7,176 nucleotides of DNA from Thermoplasmatota archaeon (GCA_022848835.1 JAJISG010000065.1:1-7176), one strand, 5' to 3'. Numbered from the stretch's first letter, positions 1 through 5,780 are shown. The notes: a model not told the origin generated them from the letters alone. Made by a program: numbers and translations.

Positions 1-177
1 CCCGGCGATGGCGGAGCCACCCATTCCGATCACCACAATGCGCCCCTCCTTGGGAGGCTCAATCCTCAAATCGGCGCAGATCAGTAGCCCTTCCTCTAGC
101 TGCTCGGGAAGGGACGAGAGGATTCCGAACATGCCCCTGGGGTCTAGCTGCATCCGTCTCTCAGGGTCATCCAGCAC
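1..177 (-). CDS. Bifunctional phosphoglucose/phosphomannose isomerase, N-terminal part (cut by window edge)
   Basis: Only the first 59 codons are present; the gene runs off the left edge still in frame. The protein begins VLDDPERRMQLDPRGM and reaches the glycine-rich stretch VVIGMGGSAIAG at residues 48-59. An N-terminal 'D-P-x-G-M ... LPEQ' segment followed by 'GMGGSAIAG' is characteristic of the archaeal PGI/PMI family (SIS sugar-isomerase fold), which interconverts glucose-6-P or mannose-6-P with fructose-6-P. The GGSAIAG loop is the start of the phosphosugar-binding SIS domain. I chose GTG at 177: the frame upstream has no other start before a stop codon near 220, and the family N-terminus begins here. 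The next in-frame ATG (153) would remove the conserved D-D-P. A weak TATA-like element lies about 26 bp upstream, which would make the transcript leaderless. The catalytic half is outside the window, so isomerase specificity cannot be checked. Confidence 0.75.
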   Translation of the reverse strand, partial: MLDDPERRMQLDPRGMFGILSSLPEQLEEGLLICADLRIEPPKEGRIVVIGMGGSAIAG

Positions 178-198
178 GTCAGGCCAATGGCGGACGTG

Positions 199-208
199 CT
201 TACAAAAG
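199..208 (-). promoter_or_regulatory. Weak TATA-like element for the PGI/PMI gene
   Basis: Read on the minus strand this is CTTTTGTAAG, centred about 26 bp upstream of the GTG at 177. That spacing would place transcription start at the start codon. The match to the archaeal TATA consensus is poor, so this rests mainly on spacing. Its plus-strand reading TTACAAAA recurs at 239-246. Confidence 0.3.
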
Positions 209-248
209 GTAGGGTGGGTTTAACCATCTTTCTGGTAGTTACAAAAAG

Positions 249-260
249 ATTATTAATATA
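249..260 (+). promoter_or_regulatory. TATA box of the riboflavin operon
   Basis: The AT-only run ATTATTAATATA is preceded by the purine-rich ACAAAAAG in the BRE position. Its centre lies about 26 bp before the ribB ATG at 280, the usual archaeal TATA-to-start-site distance. The operon mRNA is therefore probably leaderless. No Shine-Dalgarno sequence is visible before ATG 280, which fits. An ATG at 273 is out of frame with ribB. Confidence 0.65.
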
Positions 261-279
261 GTCGTGGTGAAAATGAACG

Positions 280-1014
280 ATGAGTTCCTCGGTGGAGAGG
301 GCCCTAAGGGCTCTCGCAGGTGGGAGCCCTATCCTAGTATATGATGCTGACGGCAGGGAGGAAGAGACTGACCTGGTGATCCCCTCCGAGTTCATCACGC
401 CCATTTTCGTGAAGAGCATGCGGAAGGAGGCCGGGGGTCTCATCTGCTCGACCCTCCCCTTCCAGGTCGCCAGCAAGCTGGGCCTACCCCTCTTGGAGGA
501 GGCCTTGGCGAGGCTCGAACCCCACTATCCCCTGTTCGGTGACCTCGTGAGCGGTCCCCTCCCCTACGATACTAGATCGGCTTTCAGCATCTCAGTAAAC
601 CATCGAAAGGCGTACACGGGGATCACGGACAGAGATAGGGCCCTTACAATATCTGCGCTGGCAGGAGTCTGTGGGGAGGTTATGGAGGCCACCGTTGAGT
701 GGGCTAGGAGGCTGTTTACCTCGGAGTTCAGGTCGCCAGGCCACGTACCCATCCTCATCGCCGAAAACCCCCTGCTGGAGGGGAGAAGAGGTCACACCGA
801 GCTGGCAACCGCTCTGACCATCATGGCAGGCGTCCTGCCTACCGCAACGTTGTGTGAGATGATGGGGGACCAGGGAGGAGCTCTTCCCAGGGTGGAGGCA
901 AAGAAATATGCGAGAGATCGCAATCTTGTTTTCATAGAAGGGCAGGAAGTCCTAGAGGCTTGGGGGAAATGGTCAGGGTCATGGCAACAGGAGTCTTTGA
1001 TATCCTCCATCTAG
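280..1014 (+). CDS. ribB: 3,4-dihydroxy-2-butanone 4-phosphate synthase
   Basis: RibB converts ribulose 5-phosphate to 3,4-dihydroxy-2-butanone 4-phosphate plus formate, the four-carbon donor for lumazine synthesis; the enzyme is cytosolic and Mg-dependent. The 244-residue protein carries the family motifs in order. These are the acidic metal/substrate loop DGREEETD (24-31), GGLIC (52-56), the TGITDRDRALTI segment (113-124), RSPGH (151-155), and RRGHTE (169-174) followed by AGVLPTATLCEM (183-194). ATG 280 is chosen from the motif spacing and the TATA box 26 bp upstream. It is the first gene of ribB-ribL-ribC-ribH. The last ~16 residues (after EAWGK) lie beyond where archaeal RibB proteins normally end and overlap the next gene by 46 nt. 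This tail could be genuine, or could reflect a one-base error near 950. Identification is firm. Confidence 0.93.
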   Translation: MSSSVERALRALAGGSPILVYDADGREEETDLVIPSEFITPIFVKSMRKEAGGLICSTLPFQVASKLGLPLLEEALARLEPHYPLFGDLVSGPLPYDTRSAFSISVNHRKAYTGITDRDRALTISALAGVCGEVMEATVEWARRLFTSEFRSPGHVPILIAENPLLEGRRGHTELATALTIMAGVLPTATLCEMMGDQGGALPRVEAKKYARDRNLVFIEGQEVLEAWGKWSGSWQQESLISSI

Positions 1015-1433
1015 GGCACCTTCACTACTTGCTTCAGGCAAAAGAGCTGGGGGACGAACTGGTGGTTGTCGTTGCAAGGGATTCCACGGTGAAGCGAATG
1101 AAGCATGAGCCCGTCACACCAGAGGAGATGAGGAGGGAGCTGGTGGATGCCTTGAAGCCCGTGGACAGTGCCATCCTGGGATATGAAGGGGACATCTACC
1201 GGACGGTGGAGGATGTCCGCCCTGACATCATCGCCTTGGGCTGGGATCAGGCCTTCGACCCTGACGAGATCGAGGGCGAGTGTCGGAAGAGGGGGAGCGA
1301 GGTGAAGGTCGTCCGCCTGGATAGGCTGGAGGGCGATCTGGACGGCACGACGAAGATAATCAACAAGGTCATCAGCCTCTGGTCCTTTACGAAGAGCATC
1401 GAGAGGATTGAGGGCGAACCATCGGAGGAGTAA
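969..1433 (+). CDS. ribL: Archaeal FAD synthetase (FMN adenylyltransferase)
   Basis: RibL transfers AMP from ATP to FMN to give FAD, the last step of flavin cofactor synthesis. It is a cytidylyltransferase-like nucleotidyltransferase unrelated in sequence to bacterial RibF. From ATG 969 the protein is 154 residues, close to the usual size. It shows the nucleotide-binding ATGVFDILHLGH (6-17) with the HxGH signature, VARDSTVKR (36-43), GWDQ (91-94), and a DGTTKII segment (125-131) in the place of the family's second signature. An in-frame TTG at 960 is possible, but MVRVMATG fits the family start better; ATG 981 would cut into the first strand. The start lies inside ribB, so translation is probably coupled to ribB; only a weak GAGG at 955-958 precedes it. 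There is a single cysteine (105). Related glycerol-3-P cytidylyltransferases share the fold, but the flavin operon supports RibL. Confidence 0.88.
   Translation: MVRVMATGVFDILHLGHLHYLLQAKELGDELVVVVARDSTVKRMKHEPVTPEEMRRELVDALKPVDSAILGYEGDIYRTVEDVRPDIIALGWDQAFDPDEIEGECRKRGSEVKVVRLDRLEGDLDGTTKIINKVISLWSFTKSIERIEGEPSEE
1424..1430 (+). promoter_or_regulatory. Shine-Dalgarno sequence that fixes the ribC start
   Basis: GGAGGAG ends five bases before the CTG at 1436. The frame has no ATG, GTG or TTG between its upstream stop (TGA at 1409) and ATG 1481. No comparably placed purine run precedes ATG 1481. The site lies in the last codons of ribL. Confidence 0.6.
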
Positions 1434-1435
1434 GC

Positions 1436-1909
1436 CTGCGGCGTATTGGGATCGTTGACACCACCTTCTCTCGCTACGACATGGGGAGGGCAGCAGCGAC
1501 GGAGCTGAAGGGTATGGGCACCGGATTCAAGCTTATCCACCGCACCGTTCCAGGCATCAAGGACTTGGGCGTCGCCTGTAGAGCTCTCATCGATGAGGGA
1601 TGCGATATCGTCCTGGCTATGGGGATGCTTGGGCCTCTGCCGGTGGACAGACAGAGCGCCATGGTGGCTGACATAGGCCTTCAGCAGGTCCAGGTCGCGA
1701 GTGGGGTTCCGATTCTTGGCGTCTTCGTGTATGAGGATGAGGCGAAGGATGAGAAGGAGTTGGCCTGGTTGGCGGATCGCCGATCACGGGAACATGCTAG
1801 AAACGCTTACCACCTCCTCTTCCGGCCGGAGGTGCTCAGGAGGAGCGCTGGGGAGGGCCTGAGGGAGGGCTTCAAGGATGCGGGACCTCTCAGGTCCGCC
1901 TTCAAGTAG
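1436..1909 (+). CDS. ribC: Archaeal-type riboflavin synthase, probable CUG start
   Basis: RibC dismutates two molecules of 6,7-dimethyl-8-ribityllumazine to riboflavin and the pyrimidine precursor. The archaeal enzyme is a pentamer related to lumazine synthase, not to bacterial RibE. Read from CTG 1436 the product is 157 residues, matching the usual ~155. The conserved N-terminal GIVDTTFSRYDMG is then intact at residues 5-17. Further family segments are TVPGIKDLGVAC (residues 38-49), GCDIVLAMGMLGP, and REHARNAYHLLFRPEVLR near the C-terminus. Starting at ATG 1481 instead would delete the first strand and the GIVDTTF motif. The Shine-Dalgarno GGAGGAG five bases upstream of the CTG supports the longer form. 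It lies 2 nt after the ribL stop and 8 nt before ribH, so it is operonic. Family assignment is firm; the start codon is inferred. Confidence 0.88.
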   Translation: MRRIGIVDTTFSRYDMGRAAATELKGMGTGFKLIHRTVPGIKDLGVACRALIDEGCDIVLAMGMLGPLPVDRQSAMVADIGLQQVQVASGVPILGVFVYEDEAKDEKELAWLADRRSREHARNAYHLLFRPEVLRRSAGEGLREGFKDAGPLRSAFK

Positions 1910-1917
1910 GTGTTCAT

Positions 1918-2343
1918 ATGGCTGGTCTTGGAATCGTGGTTAGCGAGTTCAACGCGGATGTGACGTATGTCATGCTGGAGAGGGCCAAGGATCACGCGGC
2001 CTTTCTCGGGTTGACAGTGAAGGAGATCGTAAAGGTGCCCGGGGTCTACGATATGCCCCTGGTTCTGAAGAAGCTGATCCAGAGGCAGGATATCGACGCC
2101 GTGGTGGCCATCGGAGCCGTCATCGAGGGAGAGACGCAGCACGACGAGGTCATCATGCAGCATACTGCCAGGAAGATAATGGATCTGGCAGTGGAGTACG
2201 AGAAGCCCATCGGCCTAGGCATATCGGGCCATGGCGAGACGAAGCTTCAGGCCATGGACCGTGTAGAGAAGGCCAGGGAAGCGGTGGAAGGCGTAGCCAA
2301 ACTTCTAAGGGCGCTGGAGCAGGTCGAGGGGTCCTCGGGCTGA
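1918..2343 (+). CDS. ribH: 6,7-dimethyl-8-ribityllumazine synthase
   Basis: RibH condenses 5-amino-6-ribitylaminouracil with the RibB product to give lumazine, the RibC substrate; family members assemble into pentamers or 60-mers. The 141-residue protein has VSEFNADVT (8-16) at the pyrimidine-binding edge, KVPGVYDMPLVLKKL (39-53), and the phosphate/catalytic loop GAVIEGETQHDEVI (66-79) with the catalytic-type His75. Near the C-terminus it has the GISGHGETKLQAMDR stretch (101-115). Length is normal for archaeal RibH. ATG 1918 is preceded by AGGTG (1908-1912), which overlaps the ribC stop codon. It is the last gene of the operon. A GC-rich stem-loop straddles its stop codon. Confidence 0.92.
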   Translation: MAGLGIVVSEFNADVTYVMLERAKDHAAFLGLTVKEIVKVPGVYDMPLVLKKLIQRQDIDAVVAIGAVIEGETQHDEVIMQHTARKIMDLAVEYEKPIGLGISGHGETKLQAMDRVEKAREAVEGVAKLLRALEQVEGSSG

Positions 2344-2352
2344 CCGAGGGTC
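2330..2352 (+). terminator. Stem-loop across the ribH stop codon
   Basis: CCTCGG (2333-2338) pairs with CCGAGG (2344-2349) around the loop GCTGA, which contains the TGA stop. The stem extends to nine pairs with two wobbles. No T-run follows, so this is not a classic intrinsic terminator. It could be a 3'-end processing or stabilising hairpin of the rib mRNA, or chance in GC-rich DNA. Confidence 0.35.
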
Positions 2353-2438
2353 TTAGCGAAACTTCAGGCGAGTAGAGCGTACGTCCCTGTTCAGATTGAG
2401 CTACAAGCCTCCAGAAGTAGACTTGGTGGTCCCAGGCC

Positions 2439-2450
2439 AAGGTTAACCTT
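2439..2450. repeat. Perfect 12-bp DNA palindrome
   Basis: AAGGTTAACCTT is identical to its reverse complement. With no spacer it cannot form a normal RNA hairpin, so a dimeric DNA-binding protein is the more natural reading. It lies about 95 bp upstream of the TATA box of the Roadblock gene. Confidence 0.4.
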
Positions 2451-2543
2451 CCTGCCCTTTTCGAAGGATATTCGAACCCAGGATCAGGCGATAGCGGATA
2501 ATGTGAGCCTATAGAGATCGACGGTCCATGCGTCAGAAAGGCC

Positions 2544-2551
2544 CTTATATG
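2544..2551 (+). promoter_or_regulatory. TATA box of the Roadblock/LC7 gene
   Basis: CTTATATG in a GC-rich setting is a good archaeal TATA match. Transcription would begin near 2574, leaving a leader of about 30 nt before ATG 2603. The leader holds the purine-rich GAGGCAAGG, a modest ribosome-binding candidate. Unlike most promoters in the window, this one predicts a leadered transcript. Confidence 0.5.
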
Positions 2552-2602
2552 CTTTCTGCCAATAACGGAGGAGCTAGCCTTCAACGAGGCAAGGTTGGAT
2601 TC

Positions 2603-2962
2603 ATGACTGACATTCCCAGGATCGAGGAGATTTTGAAGGAGATTGAGTCCTTAGAGGGGGTGAATGAGGCCATACTGGTGTCCCGGTCCGGTATGTACAT
2701 CGCGGGGACGCTACCGTCTAACGTACACCAGGAGACCTATGCCAGCATGTTCGCCGTCTTGCTGGGGGCAGCTGACACGGCGACCTCTGAGCTGGAAGAG
2801 AGCCTCTCCAGTGTGGTCATAAATATGGAAAGCTCCAAGATGGTGGTCATAACGAACGGCCCCAAGGCCATCTACGTGCTGAGAGTCGCCCAGGGGGTGA
2901 AGATCGGCCACTTGAGGGACACCCTGCGCCACTACACTGATCGTCTGCAGGAAAGCCTCTAG
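2603..2962 (+). CDS. Roadblock/LC7-domain protein
   Basis: The 119-residue protein is a single Roadblock/LC7 domain with nothing added. It opens with a helix (IEEILKEIESLEGV), then the typical strand-turn-strand VNEAILVSRSGMYIAGTLP. A central helix rich in small residues follows (YASMFAVLLGAADTATSEL). Next are the paired strands SSVVINMESSKMVVIT and AIYVLRVA, and a C-terminal helix. Proteins of this family (MglB-like) act as dimers that regulate or scaffold small Ras-like GTPases, but no GTPase gene is next to it here, so its partner is unknown. ATG 2603 gives the normal domain length; an upstream in-frame ATG (2528) would add about 25 atypical residues and precede the TATA box. It converges on the PHP gene, and the two stop codons overlap in CTAG. 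No membrane segment is present. Confidence 0.82.
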   Translation: MTDIPRIEEILKEIESLEGVNEAILVSRSGMYIAGTLPSNVHQETYASMFAVLLGAADTATSELEESLSSVVINMESSKMVVITNGPKAIYVLRVAQGVKIGHLRDTLRHYTDRLQESL

Positions 2963-3627
2963 ATCCTCTTGAAGCCGCGCACGACCCATTCCCTCACGCT
3001 CTTTGCAACGTAGCGTGCGGTCCTGGCTGATCCTCTGCTCGTGCCGGCAGTCCTCCCCAAGCCCTTCTGCAGGGCTAGCAGGACCTCCTCCTCACTCTCA
3101 ATACCCTCGGGGACCAGGACCAGGGCCCTCCCCAGGTCAGAAAGGCGATGAGCGTCGCTACCCCCAGTTGCTGGTAGTCCTAGTTCCTGGGCCAGTCTCT
3201 CCACCCTCTGGTTGTGAGAAGCCACAGACCTGGAGTTGAGGACCTCCAACGCCTGGAAGGGTGTTACCCTGATGACATCCTCACCGAGGCCGGACCAGAA
3301 GCGGTAGGGGTGCGCTGCGACAGCGAAACCCCCTTGATCGACGATCCTATCCACAGTTTCTCCAGCGGTAAGCCCGCTTGGTACATCCTCCTCCAGGCCG
3401 TATCCCAGGATGTGCCCGTCTCGAGCCGAAACCTCCATGCCCCGGACCACAATCAGGCTTGTATCCCTTCCCAGCTCCAGGGCTCTCACACTCCCTTTGA
3501 GGGTGTTGTGATCGGTGATGGAGATCCCGTGAATTCCCCTCGCAACGGCCGTCGTCAGCATCTCCTTCACATCCAAGGAGCTGTCGGGGGAGTAGCGGCT
3601 GTGGGTGTGGAGGTCGAGCCTCAGCAC
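2959..3627 (-). CDS. PHP-domain metal-dependent phosphoesterase
   Basis: The 222-residue protein has the PHP (polymerase and histidinol phosphatase) metal-binding motifs in order: HTHSRYSPDS (7-16, His7/His9), TDHNTL (38-43), a glutamate in GMEVSARDGH (Glu65, His72), AHPYR (105-109, His106), and GGSDAH (155-160, Asp158/His160). Together they form a trinuclear metal site that hydrolyses phosphoesters. Relatives include histidinol phosphatase, nucleotide 3',5'-bisphosphate phosphatases and RNA/DNA 5'-3' phosphoesterases; the substrate here cannot be named. The C-terminal ~30 residues are basic (many Arg/Lys), perhaps contacting nucleic acid (inference). The GTG start at 3627 immediately follows the metG stop and has a strong Shine-Dalgarno inside metG. 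This makes it the second gene of a metG-PHP transcript. It shares a CTAG stop with the converging Roadblock gene. Confidence 0.87.
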   Translation of the reverse strand: MLRLDLHTHSRYSPDSSLDVKEMLTTAVARGIHGISITDHNTLKGSVRALELGRDTSLIVVRGMEVSARDGHILGYGLEEDVPSGLTAGETVDRIVDQGGFAVAAHPYRFWSGLGEDVIRVTPFQALEVLNSRSVASHNQRVERLAQELGLPATGGSDAHRLSDLGRALVLVPEGIESEEEVLLALQKGLGRTAGTSRGSARTARYVAKSVREWVVRGFKRI

Positions 3628-5757
3628 CTAGGTCACCTCAGTGCCTGGGAGAACGGGCCTGTCGACGGTGACGAACTCCTCCCCGGCCCTGAGAGAGATT
3701 CCCTCGGCTTTCGTCGTTCCGAAGAAGTTGACCCTCCCCTCCTTATCCACTTCTATCCTGAGCTTTCTGAACTCCTCAAAGGAGATCATGGGGGCGTCAG
3801 GAAGGCCGAGGACCTGGGTTCCCGGCGCAGCATCCCCCGCCAGCAGGATAGAGACTTCGTCCCCGTCCACAGCAGCAAGGAGCATGCCCTCTGACCTGAT
3901 ACCTCTTAAGGAGGCAGGCTTGAGATTGCAGAGGACCACGATGCTCTTACCCTCAATCTCCTCTGCCGTGTACTCCACCCGCAGCCCCGCCACCAGGCGT
4001 CTCCGTTCCGTTCCTAGATCTACTTCCAGCAAGTAGAGCTTATCGGCCCGAGGATGGTCCTCCACTCTGAGCACCCTGCCCACCCTGATGTCTAGCCTGA
4101 GAGCCTCATCCCGTGGGTCCGTCACATCAATCTCAACCTTCTGGAATAGAGTCTCGGGTGGGGCAAGGGTCTGCCCATCTGGCAGCTCCTCGAGGGCCTC
4201 CGCCCAGGAAGCCTCGTGGACACTCCCCTCATACCCCAGCATCCTCCACACCCTGTCTGCAGAGAAGGGGAGGAAGGGAGCGGTCAGTATGGCCAAGGCC
4301 TTCACGAGACGGAGGGAGACATGAAGGGCCGTGCCACATGCCTCTCGATCCCTGCGCAATAGATCCCAAGGAGCCTTCGTGTCGAAGTACTGATTTCCCC
4401 GACGCGCTAGCTGCATGACCTCCCTCAGGGCCTCTTTGAGGTGGACGTACTCGAGGTTCTGACCCGCTTTCTTCCAGCTCTCCTCCAGCTCCCTCAACAG
4501 GGACCTGTCTTCCTTCGAGAGTCGAGTAGCGGGAGGCACCTCGCCAAAGTTCTTGTAGGTAAAGGTAAGGACTCTGTGAACGAAGTTTCCGTAGATTGCC
4601 ACTAGTTCAGTATTGGTGCGCCTTGCAAGCTCTTCGAAGGAGAACTCAGAGTCTTTGCTCTCGGGCATGGAGGCGCTGACGTAGTATCGAAGGACGTCCG
4701 GGTCGAAGGCTCTGAGGAGATCCGGCAGCCATACGCCAACGCCCCGCCCAGCCGACATCTTCTCACCCCTGAAGTTCATGTACTGGTTCGCGGGCACATC
4801 GTAGGGAAGGCTGAGATCTTCATCATACCCCATCAGAATCGCCGGCCATATCATCGTGTGGAATATGATGTTGTCCTTGCCGATGAAGTAGTAGTGGCGG
4901 GAGTCGCGATTCAGCCACCAGTCTCTCCATAACTCTGGTTCGCCCTGCCGCCGGGCCCATTCCATGCTAGCGGACAGGTAACCCATAACTGCCTCAAACC
5001 AGACGTAGATTCTCTTGGAGTCGTAGTCCTCGAGAGGAATTCTGATTCCCCAGTCGATGTCTCGCGTAACGGGGCGATCCTTCAGCCCCTCCTTGAGCCA
5101 TGACAGGGCAAAGTTGAGTACGTGAGGCCTCCAGTGACTCTTAGTCTTAAACCACTTCTTCAGCGGCTCCTGGAAGGCGCTGAGGCGAAAGAAGAAGTGT
5201 CTCGTTCTGCGTCGCTCGACAGGTGATCCACAGACCTTGCAGTGGGGATGGATCAGCTCAAAGGGATCCAACATTCGGCCGCACTGATCGCACTGATCTC
5301 CCCTGCTAAGTGAGAAGTGGCAATGGGGACACTCACCCTCGATGTACCTGTCTGGGCGAAACCTCTCACACGAGGGACACCAGGAGGCATCCATTTCAGC
5401 CTCGTAGATATGGCCCTTTTCCCTCAGTCGAAGGAAGATGTCCTGCGCGACCGTCTTGTGGGCCGATTCAGAAGTCTTCCAGTACAGGTCGTAGGATACG
5501 CCGAGATCCTCGAAGCTCTTCTTATGGAGGGCGTGATACCGTTCAGTGATCACATCAGGCGAGACTCCCTCCTCGTCCGCTCTCACCGTCGTAGGGGTAC
5601 CGTGCATGTCGCTACCGCTCACCATGAGCACGTCGTTGCCCACCAGGCGATGATAGCGAGCGAAGATATCGGCCGGAATGTAAGCGCCGGCTGCGTGACC
5701 TATGTGCCTGGGTCCGCTGGCATAGGGCCAGGCGACGCCTAGAAATACCTTGACCAT
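3628..5757 (-). CDS. metG: Methionyl-tRNA synthetase with fused tRNA-binding domain
   Basis: This enzyme charges initiator and elongator tRNA-Met with methionine. The 709-residue protein is a class I synthetase. It has HIGH (18-21) in PRHIGHAAGAYIPAD. A connective insert carries four Cys-x2-Cys pairs (127/130, 143/146, 156/159, 173/176), enough for two zinc knuckles. The WF-rich catalytic core includes YVWFEAVMGY (251-260) and FIGKDNIIFH (291-300). The second signature is KMSAG (333-337), a variant of KMSKS. A helical anticodon-binding domain spans about 375-540. A Trbp111/EMAPII-type OB-fold follows at about 545-651 (RLDIRVGRVLRVEDHPRADK, NLKPASLRGIRSEGMLL). A further ~58 residues (652-709) follow, opening with another ISFEEFRKLRIEV stretch. 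In many archaea the OB-fold is a separate gene; here it is fused. A TATA box 27 bp upstream predicts a leaderless mRNA. Confidence 0.95.
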   Translation of the reverse strand: MVKVFLGVAWPYASGPRHIGHAAGAYIPADIFARYHRLVGNDVLMVSGSDMHGTPTTVRADEEGVSPDVITERYHALHKKSFEDLGVSYDLYWKTSESAHKTVAQDIFLRLREKGHIYEAEMDASWCPSCERFRPDRYIEGECPHCHFSLSRGDQCDQCGRMLDPFELIHPHCKVCGSPVERRRTRHFFFRLSAFQEPLKKWFKTKSHWRPHVLNFALSWLKEGLKDRPVTRDIDWGIRIPLEDYDSKRIYVWFEAVMGYLSASMEWARRQGEPELWRDWWLNRDSRHYYFIGKDNIIFHTMIWPAILMGYDEDLSLPYDVPANQYMNFRGEKMSAGRGVGVWLPDLLRAFDPDVLRYYVSASMPESKDSEFSFEELARRTNTELVAIYGNFVHRVLTFTYKNFGEVPPATRLSKEDRSLLRELEESWKKAGQNLEYVHLKEALREVMQLARRGNQYFDTKAPWDLLRRDREACGTALHVSLRLVKALAILTAPFLPFSADRVWRMLGYEGSVHEASWAEALEELPDGQTLAPPETLFQKVEIDVTDPRDEALRLDIRVGRVLRVEDHPRADKLYLLEVDLGTERRRLVAGLRVEYTAEEIEGKSIVVLCNLKPASLRGIRSEGMLLAAVDGDEVSILLAGDAAPGTQVLGLPDAPMISFEEFRKLRIEVDKEGRVNFFGTTKAEGISLRAGEEFVTVDRPVLPGTEVT
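3633..3639 (-). promoter_or_regulatory. Shine-Dalgarno of the PHP gene inside the metG 3' end
   Basis: GAGGTGA on the minus strand is a seven-base match to the anti-Shine-Dalgarno and lies five bases before the GTG at 3627. It supports the non-ATG start and a zero-gap junction with metG (stop at 3630-3628). Confidence 0.7.
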
Positions 5758-5780
5758 CGGCTCAAGAAGAGGGGACTACG

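Larger units (their letters stand above)
2344..2602. other. Non-coding interval between the rib operon and the Roadblock gene
   Basis: I see no convincing gene in these 259 bases. They hold a perfect 12-bp palindrome (2439-2450), a small CCTT-TTCG-AAGG stem-loop (2456-2467), two TTCGAA hexamers 11 bp apart (2460-2465 and 2471-2476), and a TATA box (2544-2551). A minus-strand GGGTTCGAA resembles a tRNA T-loop, but the T-stem does not pair and no D- or anticodon arm fits. An unrecognised small RNA is possible but unproven. Confidence 0.5.

Noticed and set aside
144..476. A 110-codon minus-strand open frame starting within ribB.
   Set aside because: It overlaps the ribB N-terminus and its promoter in antisense and conflicts with the PGI/PMI frame.
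2469..2485. A minus-strand GGGTTCGAA resembling a tRNA T-loop in the non-coding gap.
   Set aside because: The T-stem does not pair (G53 would face A), and no D-arm, anticodon arm or acceptor stem can be drawn around it.
2153..2584. A 143-codon minus-strand open frame covering the non-coding gap.
   Set aside because: It is proline/arginine/serine-rich with no recognisable motif and is antisense to the ribH end; typical of chance frames in GC-rich DNA.
3214..3894. A 226-codon plus-strand open frame.
   Set aside because: It is antisense to the PHP gene and the metG end, both of which have full conserved motifs; its product is low in recognisable features.
5317..5742. A 141-codon plus-strand open frame opposite the metG N-terminus.
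   Set aside because: It is antisense to the HIGH and zinc-knuckle region of MetRS and shows no family features.
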